A stretch of DNA of 64,000 nt from an uncultured Cellulomonas sp. (GCF_947494015.1 NZ_CANLTL010000007.1:1-64000), one strand, 5' to 3'; shown: positions 41,267 to 49,613, numbered from the stretch's first letter. Program-made: numbers and translations. Notes: generated by a model not told the origin, from the sequence alone.

Positions 41267-42148
41267 GTGCCCCCCTCCCGCGACGCGGCGCCGGCGGCCC
41301 GCGGACGGGCCGATGCGACCGGCGCCCCCAGCCCCGCCGGCCCGCCGATCGTCTTCGTGCACGGGGTGCGCACGTCGTCGGCGATCTGGGCGCACCAGAT
41401 GGCGGCCATGGCGCGGTCGGGCCACCGGTCGGTCGCCGTCGACCTGCCGGGCCACGGTGCCCGCGCGCACGAGCGCTTCACGCTGCGTGGCGCGATGGAC
41501 GCCATCGGTCAGGCGGTGGACGCCCTGCCCGTGCCACCGCTGATCGTCGGGCTGTCGCTGGGCGGCTACTCCACGCTCGCCTACGCCGCCCGGCACCAGG
41601 ACAAGGTCGCCGGGGTGCTCGTCGCGGGCTGCTCCACGGAGATCCGGGGCAAGCCCGTGCGGGCCTACCGCAGCGTCGCGCACCATGTGTCACGCACGCT
41701 CCGCCCGACCGGCGGCACCTGGCACGTCGTGAGCGACATGCTCGAGGCGATGGGCGGCCACTCCTCGCTCGCGGACCTGCGGCGGCTGCTCGTGCCGGTC
41801 TGGATCGTCAACGGCCGCCGGGACGTGCTGCGCCTGGAGGAGCGGCGCTACCTCGCGGCCCGGCCCGGCACGCGGCTGACCGTCGTCCCGCGGGCCGGGC
41901 ACGACGTGAACAGCCACGCCCCGATCGTCTTCAACCGCATCCTGCTGGACGTGCTGTCCGAGCTGCGCACCGCGGGCGCGACCCGGTCACCGCGTCGTGA
42001 GGAGGCGTCCGGTGCCCGCGGCCGCGGTCCGCTCGCTAGCGTGACCCCATGGCGAGCCCCAGGACTCCGGCGGTCGAGCTCGACGTCCGTGGACGCACCG
42101 TCCGCATCACGAGCCCGGACCGGGTCGTCTTCCCCGCGCTCGGCCTGA
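41267..42148 (+). CDS. Alpha/beta hydrolase
   Basis: A 293-residue alpha/beta hydrolase with FVHGVRTSSAIW (oxyanion region), the nucleophile elbow GLSLGGYS, an acidic residue in VNGRRDVLRLEE and the catalytic His in PRAGHDVNSH. It resembles lactonases, esterases and haloperoxidase-like enzymes without a recognisable specific substrate. Start GTG 41267 is favoured (TCTACT 6 nt upstream); GTG 41252 is an alternative. The last 100 nt, coding a basic Ser/Arg-rich tail, overlap the start of the LigD polymerase-domain gene in another frame, which is unusual and could reflect a frameshift or an extended C-terminus. Confidence 0.75.
   Translation: MPPSRDAAPAARGRADATGAPSPAGPPIVFVHGVRTSSAIWAHQMAAMARSGHRSVAVDLPGHGARAHERFTLRGAMDAIGQAVDALPVPPLIVGLSLGGYSTLAYAARHQDKVAGVLVAGCSTEIRGKPVRAYRSVAHHVSRTLRPTGGTWHVVSDMLEAMGGHSSLADLRRLLVPVWIVNGRRDVLRLEERRYLAARPGTRLTVVPRAGHDVNSHAPIVFNRILLDVLSELRTAGATRSPRREEASGARGRGPLASVTPWRAPGLRRSSSTSVDAPSASRARTGSSSPRSA
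42037..42042 (+). promoter_or_regulatory. -10 element of the LigD polymerase-domain gene
   Basis: TAGCGT with a 6-nt spacer to ATG 42049, lying inside the coding frame of the upstream hydrolase. Confidence 0.5.
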
Positions 42149-43125
42149 CCAAGCTCGACGTCGCCGAGTACTTCGTGGCCGTCGGCGACGGCATCCTCGG
42201 GGCGCTGGAGGACCGGCCCACCACGCTCGAGCGCTGGCCCAAGGGTGTGTTCGAGGGGGCGCGGATGTCGACCCGCTCGGACTCGACCGGGGACGCGTTC
42301 TACCAGAAGCGGGTGCCGCAGGGCGCTCCGGACTACGTCGAAACGGCACGGATCGCGTTCCCGAGCGGGCGGACCGCGGACGAGGTCGCGCCGACCGAGC
42401 TCGCCGTCGTGCTGTGGGCGGTGAACCTGGGCACCTTGACCTTCCACCCCTGGCCGGTGCGCCGGGCGGACGTCGAGGCGCCCGACCAGCTGCGCATCGA
42501 CCTCGACCCGCAGCCCGGCACCGACTTCGACGACGCCGTCCGGGTCGCCCCGCACGTGCGCGAGCTGCTGGCCGAGCACGGGCTCGAGGGCACGCCCAAG
42601 ACGTCCGGCGGGCGCGGCATCCACATCTTCGTCCCGATCGAGCCGCGGTGGAGCTTCACCCAGGCGCGGCGCGCCACCATCGCCCTGGGCCGTGAGCTCG
42701 AGCGGCGCCTGCCCGACCAGGTGACCGTGAAGTGGTGGAAGGAGGAGCGCGGCCAGAAGATCTTCGTCGACTACAACCAGATGGCCCGCGACCGCACGAT
42801 CGCCTCGGCGTACTCCATCCGTCCCAACCCGCGCGCCACCGTGTCGGCGCCGCTGCGCTGGGACGAGGTCACCGAGGTGCACCCCGACGACTTCACCGTG
42901 CGCACCATGCCGGCGCGCTTCGCCGACGTCGGTGACCTGTACACCGCGCTGACCCCGCGCGGGACCGCCCGGTACTCGATCCAGCCGCTGCTGGACCTGG
43001 CGGACAAGGACGAGCGCGACCACGGCCACCAGGACCTGCCGTACCCGCCGGAGTACCCCAAGATGCCGGGGGAGCCCAAGCGCGTGCAGCCGAGCAAGGA
43101 CCGGGACCGCAAGGCCGAGGCCTGA
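42049..43125 (+). CDS. Stand-alone LigD polymerase (PolDom/primase-polymerase) domain protein
   Basis: A 358-residue archaeo-eukaryotic primase-polymerase of the LigD PolDom type, which adds ribonucleotides or deoxyribonucleotides at DNA ends in non-homologous end joining. Motifs seen: TLERWPKGV, FYQKRVPQGAPDYV, LRIDLDPQPGTDFDD (the catalytic DxD), KTSGGRGIHIFVP (nucleotide-binding) and VDYNQMARDRTIASAYS. No ATP-dependent ligase or phosphoesterase domain follows and no Ku gene is within the window, so it is the separate-subunit form found in many actinobacteria. The ATG is 6 nt after a -10 hexamer, within the tail of the hydrolase gene. Confidence 0.93.
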   Translation: MASPRTPAVELDVRGRTVRITSPDRVVFPALGLTKLDVAEYFVAVGDGILGALEDRPTTLERWPKGVFEGARMSTRSDSTGDAFYQKRVPQGAPDYVETARIAFPSGRTADEVAPTELAVVLWAVNLGTLTFHPWPVRRADVEAPDQLRIDLDPQPGTDFDDAVRVAPHVRELLAEHGLEGTPKTSGGRGIHIFVPIEPRWSFTQARRATIALGRELERRLPDQVTVKWWKEERGQKIFVDYNQMARDRTIASAYSIRPNPRATVSAPLRWDEVTEVHPDDFTVRTMPARFADVGDLYTALTPRGTARYSIQPLLDLADKDERDHGHQDLPYPPEYPKMPGEPKRVQPSKDRDRKAEA

Positions 43126-43243
43126 CGGTCCGGATCACGCCGGGTCGCATCGGATCACGTCGGGCCGCCCGCGTCGCCGGTGTGGCGCAGCCGCAGCCGC
43201 GGCGCAGTACCGATCCGCCGCCGGGGGGCGCACACTGGGGGTG

Positions 43244-43480
43244 ATGTCCTCCCAGCCCACCGGCCGACGCCGGCACCTGCCCAACAGCCCCTTCAATGCG
43301 GGGCGGGAAGCCGCCGCGCGGCCGCCCGAGCTCATCCCGGTCGGCACCCGGGTCGCCCACGAGCGGTACGGCCTGGGTCGCGTCGTCGCGGCCGAGGACG
43401 AGCGCACCGTGATCATCGACTTCGGCGGCGGCGAGGTGCGGCGGGTCAACCTCGACAGCGCCAAGCTCGAGACCCTCTGA
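43244..43480 (+). CDS. Small Tudor/CarD-like domain protein
   Basis: A 78-residue protein with a Pro/Arg-rich N-terminus and a C-terminal beta-barrel: VGTRVAHERYGLGRVVAAEDE and VIIDFGGGEVRRVNLDSAKLETL. The pattern (VxHxxYGxGxV then V-x-V-x-F) matches the Tudor-like barrel found at the C-terminus of UvrD/PcrA helicases and in CarD-type RNA-polymerase interactors, here without other domains. It may bind RNA polymerase or DNA. The ATG at 43244 is 7 nt after CACACT; GTG 43241 is the codon before it. It stands between the LigD polymerase gene and a convergent M15 peptidase. Confidence 0.6.
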   Translation: MSSQPTGRRRHLPNSPFNAGREAAARPPELIPVGTRVAHERYGLGRVVAAEDERTVIIDFGGGEVRRVNLDSAKLETL

Positions 43481-43531
43481 CGCTGCTCCTCGCGCACCCG
43501 GCGGCACGCGCCCGGCACGCGCGCCCGCTGG

Positions 43532-44983
43532 TCAGCCCTCGGTGCCGTACTCCCAGTGCCACGGCTCCTGCGGCCCGGCGCCACCCGGCTCCATCGCCGC
43601 GGGGTGGTGCCACCCGAGCTGCGCGGCGTTCTCCTGCATCCACCGGTACGCCGGGGCGGTGAAGTCGCCGACGCCGCCGAAGTCGGCCAGGTCCACCGCG
43701 AGGCCCAGCCCGTGGTTGGACCGGCCCGGCGAAGCCGCCAGGCCGCCGCGGGTGGCCTTGACCGCCACCTGGGTCTCGAGCGAGCGGTAGGAGCTGACGA
43801 CGCGCAGGTCGCGCCCGACGTCGGCCCGGTACGCGTCGGCGAGCCGGTCGAACGCCGCCGCGGCGTCGCAGCGCAGCAGCGCGTCCGGCGCGATGGCGAC
43901 CGGGCAGAGCACGTCGAGCGGGATCTCGCCGTTCGGCGCCGCCTGCGCGACCGCCACGCGACGCGCCGTCTCCGCCTCCGTGGCGCGGGCGGCCTCCTCC
44001 GCCGCCAGCCGGGCCGCCTCGGCCGCGGCGACCGCGGCGTCGGCCGCGGCCTGCACCTGGACGGACAGGTCCGTGACCCGCTGCGCCGCGGCGAGCACCT
44101 CGGCCGTGACCGACAGGTCGATCGCGGCCGGGTCGGGCAGCACCTGCGGGTCGGGCAGGACGTCGGGGTGGGCGGGTCCCGCGGCCGGGTCGACGCCGTC
44201 CGCGGCGTCCGGCGAGGTGGCCCCGGCGGAGCCGGCCGGGACGTCGGCCGGGACGTCGGCCGGGGCGTCGGCGGGCACCGGGGCCGGCACCGGGGCCGGC
44301 GCACCCGCCGGGGCGTCGCCGGGGATGGCCGCCGCCGTGGGCGCCGATCCGACCCGCGGTGCGACCGGCGTGGGCGTCGCGGTCCCCGCCGGGCTCGCCG
44401 GGTCCGCGCCGGCGTGGTCGACGGCGGCGAGGTCCGCGCCGGCGACGTCGGCGCCCACCCCGCCACCGGGGGCGGGGTGGTCCGCGGGGGCGGCGACCGC
44501 CGGCGCGCTCCCGGCCAGCGGGGTCAGCGCGTCCGGTGTCGCCGCGATGAGCGCCACCAGCTCCGCGGCAGCCGCGTCGAGCGGGGTCACCGTCTCCGCC
44601 GGGACGTCGGCCGCCGTGCTGACGACGACCGCCTCGGCGTTCTGGACGGCGGCGCGCGCCGCGTCCAGCGCCTGCGCGCGCCGCACGACGGCGTACCGGG
44701 CGAACCCCACGTCCAGGCGGGCGGTCCCGGCGCTGGTGGCACGGTCGCGCCGTGCCAGCTCGGCTCGGGCGGCGTCGGCGGCCTCGACCGCCTGGAGCTG
44801 GGCGTTCGCCCGCAGGCCGGCCTCGTGGGACTGGGCGAGGACCCCGGTGGCCAGCACGGCTGCGAGCGCGACGGCGCCCAGCCGCGCAGGGCCGGGCCGC
44901 ACCGCGCCACGCCACGAGCCGGCGGCGCGACGACGCACCAGCGGTGCGGCGGAGCCGGTGGCGGGCGGGTGACGGTGGTCCAT
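43532..44983 (-). CDS. Secreted or membrane-anchored M15B (VanY-type) D,D-carboxypeptidase, second copy
   Basis: A 483-residue paralogue of the protein at 16316-17758. A hydrophobic segment near residues 32-53 (GAVALAAVLATGVLAQS) anchors or exports the protein; Ala/Asp/Arg-rich coiled coils flank a long Pro/Ala/Val/Asp stalk (about 155-290) with ADVPADVPA-like repeats; the VanY domain ends it with SSYRSLETQVAV, SNHGLGLAVDLADFGG and EPWHWEYG. All zinc and acid residues match the first copy. The ATG at 44983 has GGAG 9 nt upstream. It presumably trims peptidoglycan peptides at the surface. It has no partner gene in its own transcript. Confidence 0.87.
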   Translation of the reverse strand: MDHRHPPATGSAAPLVRRRAAGSWRGAVRPGPARLGAVALAAVLATGVLAQSHEAGLRANAQLQAVEAADAARAELARRDRATSAGTARLDVGFARYAVVRRAQALDAARAAVQNAEAVVVSTAADVPAETVTPLDAAAAELVALIAATPDALTPLAGSAPAVAAPADHPAPGGGVGADVAGADLAAVDHAGADPASPAGTATPTPVAPRVGSAPTAAAIPGDAPAGAPAPVPAPVPADAPADVPADVPAGSAGATSPDAADGVDPAAGPAHPDVLPDPQVLPDPAAIDLSVTAEVLAAAQRVTDLSVQVQAAADAAVAAAEAARLAAEEAARATEAETARRVAVAQAAPNGEIPLDVLCPVAIAPDALLRCDAAAAFDRLADAYRADVGRDLRVVSSYRSLETQVAVKATRGGLAASPGRSNHGLGLAVDLADFGGVGDFTAPAYRWMQENAAQLGWHHPAAMEPGGAGPQEPWHWEYGTEG

Positions 44984-45149
44984 GCGAGGGTGCTCCGGGA
45001 GGTCGGGCGCCGGGGCACGCGCGCGGCGTGACGGGTCGTCGGCGCTCGACGTGGGTGACCCGCGCCCTCCCAGTCGGCGGGCGGTGGTGACCTCTGAGCA
45101 CTCGGGACGGACGGACCCGGACGACCCGGACACACCGCGGCACGGTCGC

Positions 45150-45187
45150 CGTCCGGTGGCCGCGCCCGCCCAGGCGGCCACCGGACG
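45150..45187 (-). terminator. Terminator after the transglutaminase operon
   Basis: A perfect 14-bp stem (45150-45163 with 45174-45187) and a 10-nt loop begin 16 nt beyond the stop codon at 45203 on the minus strand. Confidence 0.7.
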
Positions 45188-45202
45188 CCGCGCACGTCCG
45201 GC

Positions 45203-46042
45203 TCAGGCCTCCCGGCTGATCCGCACCTGGACCACGAGCGCGTCGGTGCCCGAGCCGGCGTAGATGCCGCGCAGCGGCGCGACGTCGCGGTACTCGCGCC
45301 CGCGGCCGAGCACCACGTGACGCTCCGCGACGGCCACCGCGTTGGTCGGGTCGAACGGCACCCACTCCCCGGCCCACCACTCGACCCACGCGTGCGACTC
45401 CCCGGTCACGACCTCGCCCAGCTCGGCGCCGGGCCGCGGGTGCAGGTACCCCGACACGTACCGGGCCGGGATGCCGATGCTCCTCAGCGCCCCGACGGAC
45501 AGCTGCGCCATGTCCTGGCACACGCCCTTGCGCTCGGACCACGCCTCGGCCGCTGCGGAGTGCACCGCGGTCGCACCCGGCACGTACTCGACGGCGTCGT
45601 GCAGCAGGCCGCAGATCTCCACCGCCGCGCGGTGCGGGGTGGACCGGCCGGCGACGTCGGCCGCGAGCGCGGCGAGGTCCGCCGGGGCGCGAGTCGCGGG
45701 CGAGTCCTCGAGGAACTCCGCGAGCTCGTCCCGCGCGCGGGGGCTGGTGACCGTGTCCCAGCCGGCGGGCGACGTCGGCCACGGCGGGGGCGTGACCTCG
45801 ACCTGGCAGGCCGCGCGGATGAGCAGGGACTGGTGCGGCAGGGACACCTCGAAGGCGGTGACCTGCGAGCCCCAGTAGTCGCGGTAGTCGTGCCGCCACG
45901 TGTGCGGGTCGATGTCCAGGGACGCCGAGAGCACCGTCTGACCGCGGCCCGACAGCGGCGTCATCCGCGCCTCGTTGTAGGACGCGGTCACCGGGCCGCC
46001 GTACCCGAACTCGGTCGTGTGCACCACGTGCAGCCGGCTCAT
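45203..46042 (-). CDS. Transglutaminase-like protein of the ATP-grasp/alpha-E triad
   Basis: A 279-residue protein with the bacterial transglutaminase N-terminal domain (LHVVHTTEFGYGGPVTASYNEARM) and a papain-like transglutaminase core with Cys in RKGVCQDMAQL, His in ESHAWVEWW and Asp in VPFDPTNA. Cytosolic: no signal peptide. ATG 46042 has GAGGGTG upstream. It is the third gene of a conserved triad, after the circularly permuted ATP-grasp and the alpha-E protein. Family knowledge links this triad to peptide or amide-bond chemistry, with the transglutaminase acting as peptidase or ligase, but no substrate is established in this organism. Confidence 0.9.
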   Translation of the reverse strand: MSRLHVVHTTEFGYGGPVTASYNEARMTPLSGRGQTVLSASLDIDPHTWRHDYRDYWGSQVTAFEVSLPHQSLLIRAACQVEVTPPPWPTSPAGWDTVTSPRARDELAEFLEDSPATRAPADLAALAADVAGRSTPHRAAVEICGLLHDAVEYVPGATAVHSAAAEAWSERKGVCQDMAQLSVGALRSIGIPARYVSGYLHPRPGAELGEVVTGESHAWVEWWAGEWVPFDPTNAVAVAERHVVLGRGREYRDVAPLRGIYAGSGTDALVVQVRISREA

Positions 46043-46052
46043 CGGGGCACCC

Positions 46053-46982
46053 TCACCGGACGCCACCGATCCACGTGGTGACGCCACCGGACGGGAAGTA
46101 CCGCGACCGGATGGCGTCACTCGCGGCCGAGCAGGACCGCTGGACGCGCTCCATCTGCTGCGGAAGCTCCTCCAGGACGTCGGCCAGCCGGCGGAACTCC
46201 AGGCTCGTGCGGGCGCGGCCGATCCGCATCCGCGCCTCGTCGACCCCCTGCTGGTCGCGCAACGGGTCGAGCGCGTGCAGGCAGGCCTCGGCCTGCCCGA
46301 GCGCGTGCACCACCGACCGGGGGAACACCCGGTCGGTGAGCAGGAACCCGGCGGCGCTCTCGTCCGAGGCGACTCCGCGGTAGCGGCGCAGGTAGGCCTC
46401 GTGCGCGCCGCACGAGCCGAGCAGCGTCCGCCAGTCCGGGCCCGCCGTACCGGTCAGGGCCCGGGTGGTCAGCAGCCGCGCCGTCATGTCGGCCCGCTCG
46501 AGCGACCGGCCCAGGACGAGGAACTGCCACGTCTCGTCACGGGAGATGGTCGAGTCGACGATGCCCGAGATGACGGCGGCCCGCTCCCGTGTCCAGGTGA
46601 AGAACACGTGCGGCCGGTCGAGCTCGAGGAACCAGGGCAGCTGCGTCCAGGTGATGTTCAGGGCCTCCCACAGCTCGGTGGAGATGACCTCGCGGGCGCG
46701 GCGCGCGTTCTCCCGGGCCGCCACGAGCGACCCGGCGATGGCCGACGGCTCCGCGCGGTCGTACGCCAGCATCTGGACCACCTGGTCCCGCCCGACGGTG
46801 ACGTCCGCCTCGCTCAGCCGGCGGTCCATCACCGACAGCAGGGAGCGGCAGGCGAGGTCCTCCTCCGCCCACGGGTCCTCGAGCAGGATCTGCAGGTGCA
46901 CGTCCAGCAAGCGCGCGGTGTCGTCGGCTCGCTCGATGTAGCGGCCGATCCAGAACAGGGACTCGGCGATGCGGCTCAGCAC
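46053..46982 (-). CDS. Alpha-E domain protein (DUF403)
   Basis: A 309-residue, nearly all-helical protein of the alpha-E family. The hallmark N-terminal MLSRIAESLFWIGRYIERAD and the WEALNITWTQL, RDETWQFLVLGRSLERADM and SAAGFLLTDRVFPRSVVH segments fit the family throughout. No catalytic motif is visible; it may be a partner of the adjacent ATP-grasp. The GTG start at 46982 lies 7 nt inside the end of the ATP-grasp gene, and its stop is only 10 nt from the transglutaminase start, so all three are one transcript. Confidence 0.92.
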   Translation of the reverse strand: MLSRIAESLFWIGRYIERADDTARLLDVHLQILLEDPWAEEDLACRSLLSVMDRRLSEADVTVGRDQVVQMLAYDRAEPSAIAGSLVAARENARRAREVISTELWEALNITWTQLPWFLELDRPHVFFTWTRERAAVISGIVDSTISRDETWQFLVLGRSLERADMTARLLTTRALTGTAGPDWRTLLGSCGAHEAYLRRYRGVASDESAAGFLLTDRVFPRSVVHALGQAEACLHALDPLRDQQGVDEARMRIGRARTSLEFRRLADVLEELPQQMERVQRSCSAASDAIRSRYFPSGGVTTWIGGVR

Positions 46983-48574
46983 GGCGTCCCTCCCGGCGGC
47001 TCCCGCCGTGCGGCGTCGCGCGCCTGCTGCTGCTGGTGGTGCTGGCCCCGGAGGTCGTCGGGGTTCGTGTCGAGCGGTACCGAGGCCCGCTCCGGTGCGA
47101 CCGGCGGGTGCGCGACCGGCGGCGCCGGGTGCCGCGACCCGAGACGGTCCCCCAGCACCCAGGTGTCCTTGGAGCCGCCGCCCTGGGAGCTGTTCACGAC
47201 CAGCTCCCCCTCGGGCAGCGCGACCCGGGTCAGGCCGCCGGGCAGCACCCACACGCGCTCGCCGTCGTTCACCGCGAACGGGCGCAGATCGACGTGGCGC
47301 GGGCGCAGGCCGTCGTCGACCAGGGTGGGGACCGTGGAGAGCTGCACGACAGGCTGCGCGATCCACCCTCGGGGGTCCCGGCGCAGGGTGTCCCGCAGAG
47401 CGGCGAGCTCGTCGCCGCCGGCCGCCGGGCCGATCACGAGCCCCTTGCCGCCCGACCCGTCGACCGGCTTGACCACGAGCTCGTCGAGCCGGTCCAGGAC
47501 CTCCTCCAGGGCGCCGGGGTCCTCGAGCCGCCAGGTGTCGACGTTCGCGACGATCGGCTCCTCGGCCAGGTAGTACCGGATGAGGTCCGGGACGTAGGTG
47601 TACACGAGCTTGTCGTCCGCCACCCCGTTGCCGACCGCGTTGGCGATCGTCACCGTCCCGGTGCGCGCGCACGCCATGATCCCCGGGCTGCCGAGCTGGG
47701 AGTCCGAGCGGAACACGACCGGGTCGAGGTACTCGTCGTCCACCCGTCGGTAGATGACGTCGACGCGCTGGCGACCCTGCGTGGTCCGCATCCAGACCCG
47801 CCCGCCGGAGCAGAACAGGTCGCGACCCTCGACGAGCTCGACGCCCATCGTCCGGGCGAGCAAGGAGTGCTCGAAGTAGGCGCTGTTGAACACCCCGGGA
47901 GTGAGCACGACGACGGTCGGCTCGTCGACGTCGCGTGGTGCGGACGCCCGCAGCGCGGCGAGCAGCCGGCGCGGGTAGTCCGACACCGGCCGGATGCGCA
48001 GGGTCGCGAACAGCTCCGGGAAGCTCTGCGCCATCGCGCGACGGTTGGAGAGCACGTAGCTGACGCCGCTGGGCACGCGGACGTTGTCCTCCAGGACCCG
48101 GAAGGTGCCGTGCTCGTCGCGGACGAGGTCGATCCCGGAGACGTGGATGCGCACGCCGTTGGGGGACACGACCCCGTGCGCCTGCCGGTGGAAGTGCGTC
48201 GAGGACGTGATGAGGCGGCGCGGGACGACGCCGTCGGCGACGGCGCGCTGCGGGCCGTACACGTCGGCCAGGAACGCCTCCAGCGCGTGCACCCGCTGGG
48301 CGATGCCCGGCGTGATGGTGTCCCACTCGTCGCCGGTCACGACCCGCGGAGCGACGTCCACCGGGAAGGGACGCTCCTCACCGGCGAAGTCGAAGGTCAC
48401 GCCCTGGTCCAGGTAGCTGCGGGCGAGGCTGTCCGCGCGTGCACGCAGCTCGGGCTCCGACATCCGTGCGAGCGCGGCGTGCACGTGACGGTAGGCGGGG
48501 CGGATGGAGCCGTCGTGCGCCACGACCTCGTCCCAGGCGGCGCCCGGCGGGTACCCGTCGAAGAGGTCGGCCAT
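46976..48574 (-). CDS. Circularly permuted ATP-grasp (type 2) protein
   Basis: A 532-residue ligase-like protein of the DUF404/407 group. Seen: FDFAGEERPFPVDVAPRVVT near the N-terminus, HVSGIDLVRDEHGTFRVLEDNVRVPSGVSYVLSNRRAM, DVIYRRVDDEYLDPVVF, and the later KPVDGSGGKGLVIGP and GGLTRVALPEGELVVNSSQGGGSKDTWVL, the ATP-grasp core order permuted as in the family. The reaction is expected to be an ATP-dependent carboxylate-amine ligation. ATG 48574 follows TACCGT by 6 nt, a leaderless first gene of the triad. Its last 45 residues are a His/Gln/Pro-rich tail. Confidence 0.92.
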   Translation of the reverse strand: MADLFDGYPPGAAWDEVVAHDGSIRPAYRHVHAALARMSEPELRARADSLARSYLDQGVTFDFAGEERPFPVDVAPRVVTGDEWDTITPGIAQRVHALEAFLADVYGPQRAVADGVVPRRLITSSTHFHRQAHGVVSPNGVRIHVSGIDLVRDEHGTFRVLEDNVRVPSGVSYVLSNRRAMAQSFPELFATLRIRPVSDYPRRLLAALRASAPRDVDEPTVVVLTPGVFNSAYFEHSLLARTMGVELVEGRDLFCSGGRVWMRTTQGRQRVDVIYRRVDDEYLDPVVFRSDSQLGSPGIMACARTGTVTIANAVGNGVADDKLVYTYVPDLIRYYLAEEPIVANVDTWRLEDPGALEEVLDRLDELVVKPVDGSGGKGLVIGPAAGGDELAALRDTLRRDPRGWIAQPVVQLSTVPTLVDDGLRPRHVDLRPFAVNDGERVWVLPGGLTRVALPEGELVVNSSQGGGSKDTWVLGDRLGSRHPAPPVAHPPVAPERASVPLDTNPDDLRGQHHQQQQARDAARREPPGGTPC

Positions 48575-49049
48575 GCCGGGACGGTAGGCGCGGCACGTGA
48601 CGTGAGTGTTTCCGGCGGCTTTCGGCCAGGCATCGCCGCGGCAGTCCCCGCCGCGGAGCACCGGTCCGCAGCCGGACCGGGCGGGGATCTGCGCACCGAC
48701 ATCCCTCACAACCCGTCGGTGGCACCCGTATGGGGGTTCACGTCCCACAGCGAAGGAGCCCGGTGCGCCACCCGATGCACCTGCATCCGCGACCAGCGGC
48801 TGATCCAGGTCGTGCTGGACCCGACCTGCCCGGCGTGGACCCTGCACGCCTCGACGATCATCCGCGCGGACGGCTGACCCCGGCCGCCGGTGCCGCGCCG
48901 CGGTGCGGACGTCGGCCCCGACGGTGGTGCGACGGGCGGCGCGGACACCGGCGCGTCCGGTGAACCGACACGGCCTGCGCTGCGTGTACCGGGCGACAGT
49001 GGTCCAACGCCCCGGCGACGGACCTCACGGCGTCGTGAAGGAGCTGTTC
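48575..49049. other. 475-nt intergenic region with no confident gene
   Basis: The promoter of the ATP-grasp operon lies at the left. A frame at 48719-48877 (+) would code a 52-residue protein with three cysteines and a natural-looking end (LIQVVLDPTCPAWTLHAS), but it has no ribosome binding site or -10, so I do not call it. The right end holds the palindrome TCACG-GCGT-CGTGA (49025-49038) overlapping the ribosome binding site of the next gene. Confidence 0.5.
48581..48586 (-). promoter_or_regulatory. -10 element of the ATP-grasp/alpha-E/transglutaminase operon
   Basis: TACCGT on the minus strand, 6-nt spacer, ATG at 48574. Confidence 0.5.
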
Positions 49050-49550
49050 ATGCGTAGAACTCGCACCACCTCGGGCCTGGCCACCGCCGTCACCGCGGCC
49101 CTCGCCGCCGTCGTCCTCGCGGCCGGCCCGGCCGCCGCCAGCGGGCGCACGATCCTGCGGGACACGTTCGAGGGCATGTTCCCGCTGACCGACCCGGTCA
49201 ACGCCAGTCCGGTGATCGCCGGGGTCAACCCCGGTGGCGCACCGTGGGTGCTCGACGAGAGCAGCCGCGTGCGGGTCCGCGAGGACGGCCGGATCACCCT
49301 CGTGGTGCGTCACCTGGTCATCCCCGGCCGCGACCCGGGCAACCCCGCCGCGCTCATGGCGGCGAGCCTGGTGTGCGACGACGCCGTGGTCGCCTCTACG
49401 GAGGCGTTCCCGGTCAGCCCCGAGGGCAACGGGCACTTCATGGGCCGCATCGCGGTGCCGCACCACTGCGACGACCCCGTCGTGCTGGTCCGCAACGCGA
49501 CGAACCCCGCCGGTCTGGGCGCGTACTTCGCCGTGGCGTCCGAGGACTGA
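49050..49550 (+). CDS. Secreted hypothetical protein
   Basis: 166 residues. A clear signal peptide (MRRTRTTSGLATAVTAALAAVVLAAGPAAA, residues 1-30) leads to a mature protein of about 135 residues with two cysteines (LVCDDAVV and PHHCDDPVVL) able to form one disulfide, and a beta-rich pattern (ITLVVRHLVIPG, HFMGRIAVPHH, GAYFAVASED). No family is recognised; the shape recalls small secreted Ig-like proteins. AAGGAG lies 6 nt before the ATG and overlaps a TCACG-N4-CGTGA palindrome. A strong hairpin follows at 49566-49613. Confidence 0.7.
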   Translation: MRRTRTTSGLATAVTAALAAVVLAAGPAAASGRTILRDTFEGMFPLTDPVNASPVIAGVNPGGAPWVLDESSRVRVREDGRITLVVRHLVIPGRDPGNPAALMAASLVCDDAVVASTEAFPVSPEGNGHFMGRIAVPHHCDDPVVLVRNATNPAGLGAYFAVASED

Positions 49551-49565
49551 CCCGCTGGGCCACGT

Positions 49566-49613
49566 CCCCGCCGGGCCGGCCACGCAGCCGTCGCGTGGCC
49601 GGCTCCGGCGGGG
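49566..49613 (+). terminator. 19-bp hairpin terminator after the secreted hypothetical protein
   Basis: Two perfect helices (9 bp and 10 bp) separated by a 1:2 internal bulge and closed by a 7-nt loop, 16 nt after the stop codon. Confidence 0.75.

Noticed and set aside
48719-48877. 52-residue cysteine-containing ORF
   Set aside because: The end of the frame looks protein-like, but there is no ribosome binding site or -10 and overlapping frames are equally open. It is mentioned only in the gap entry.
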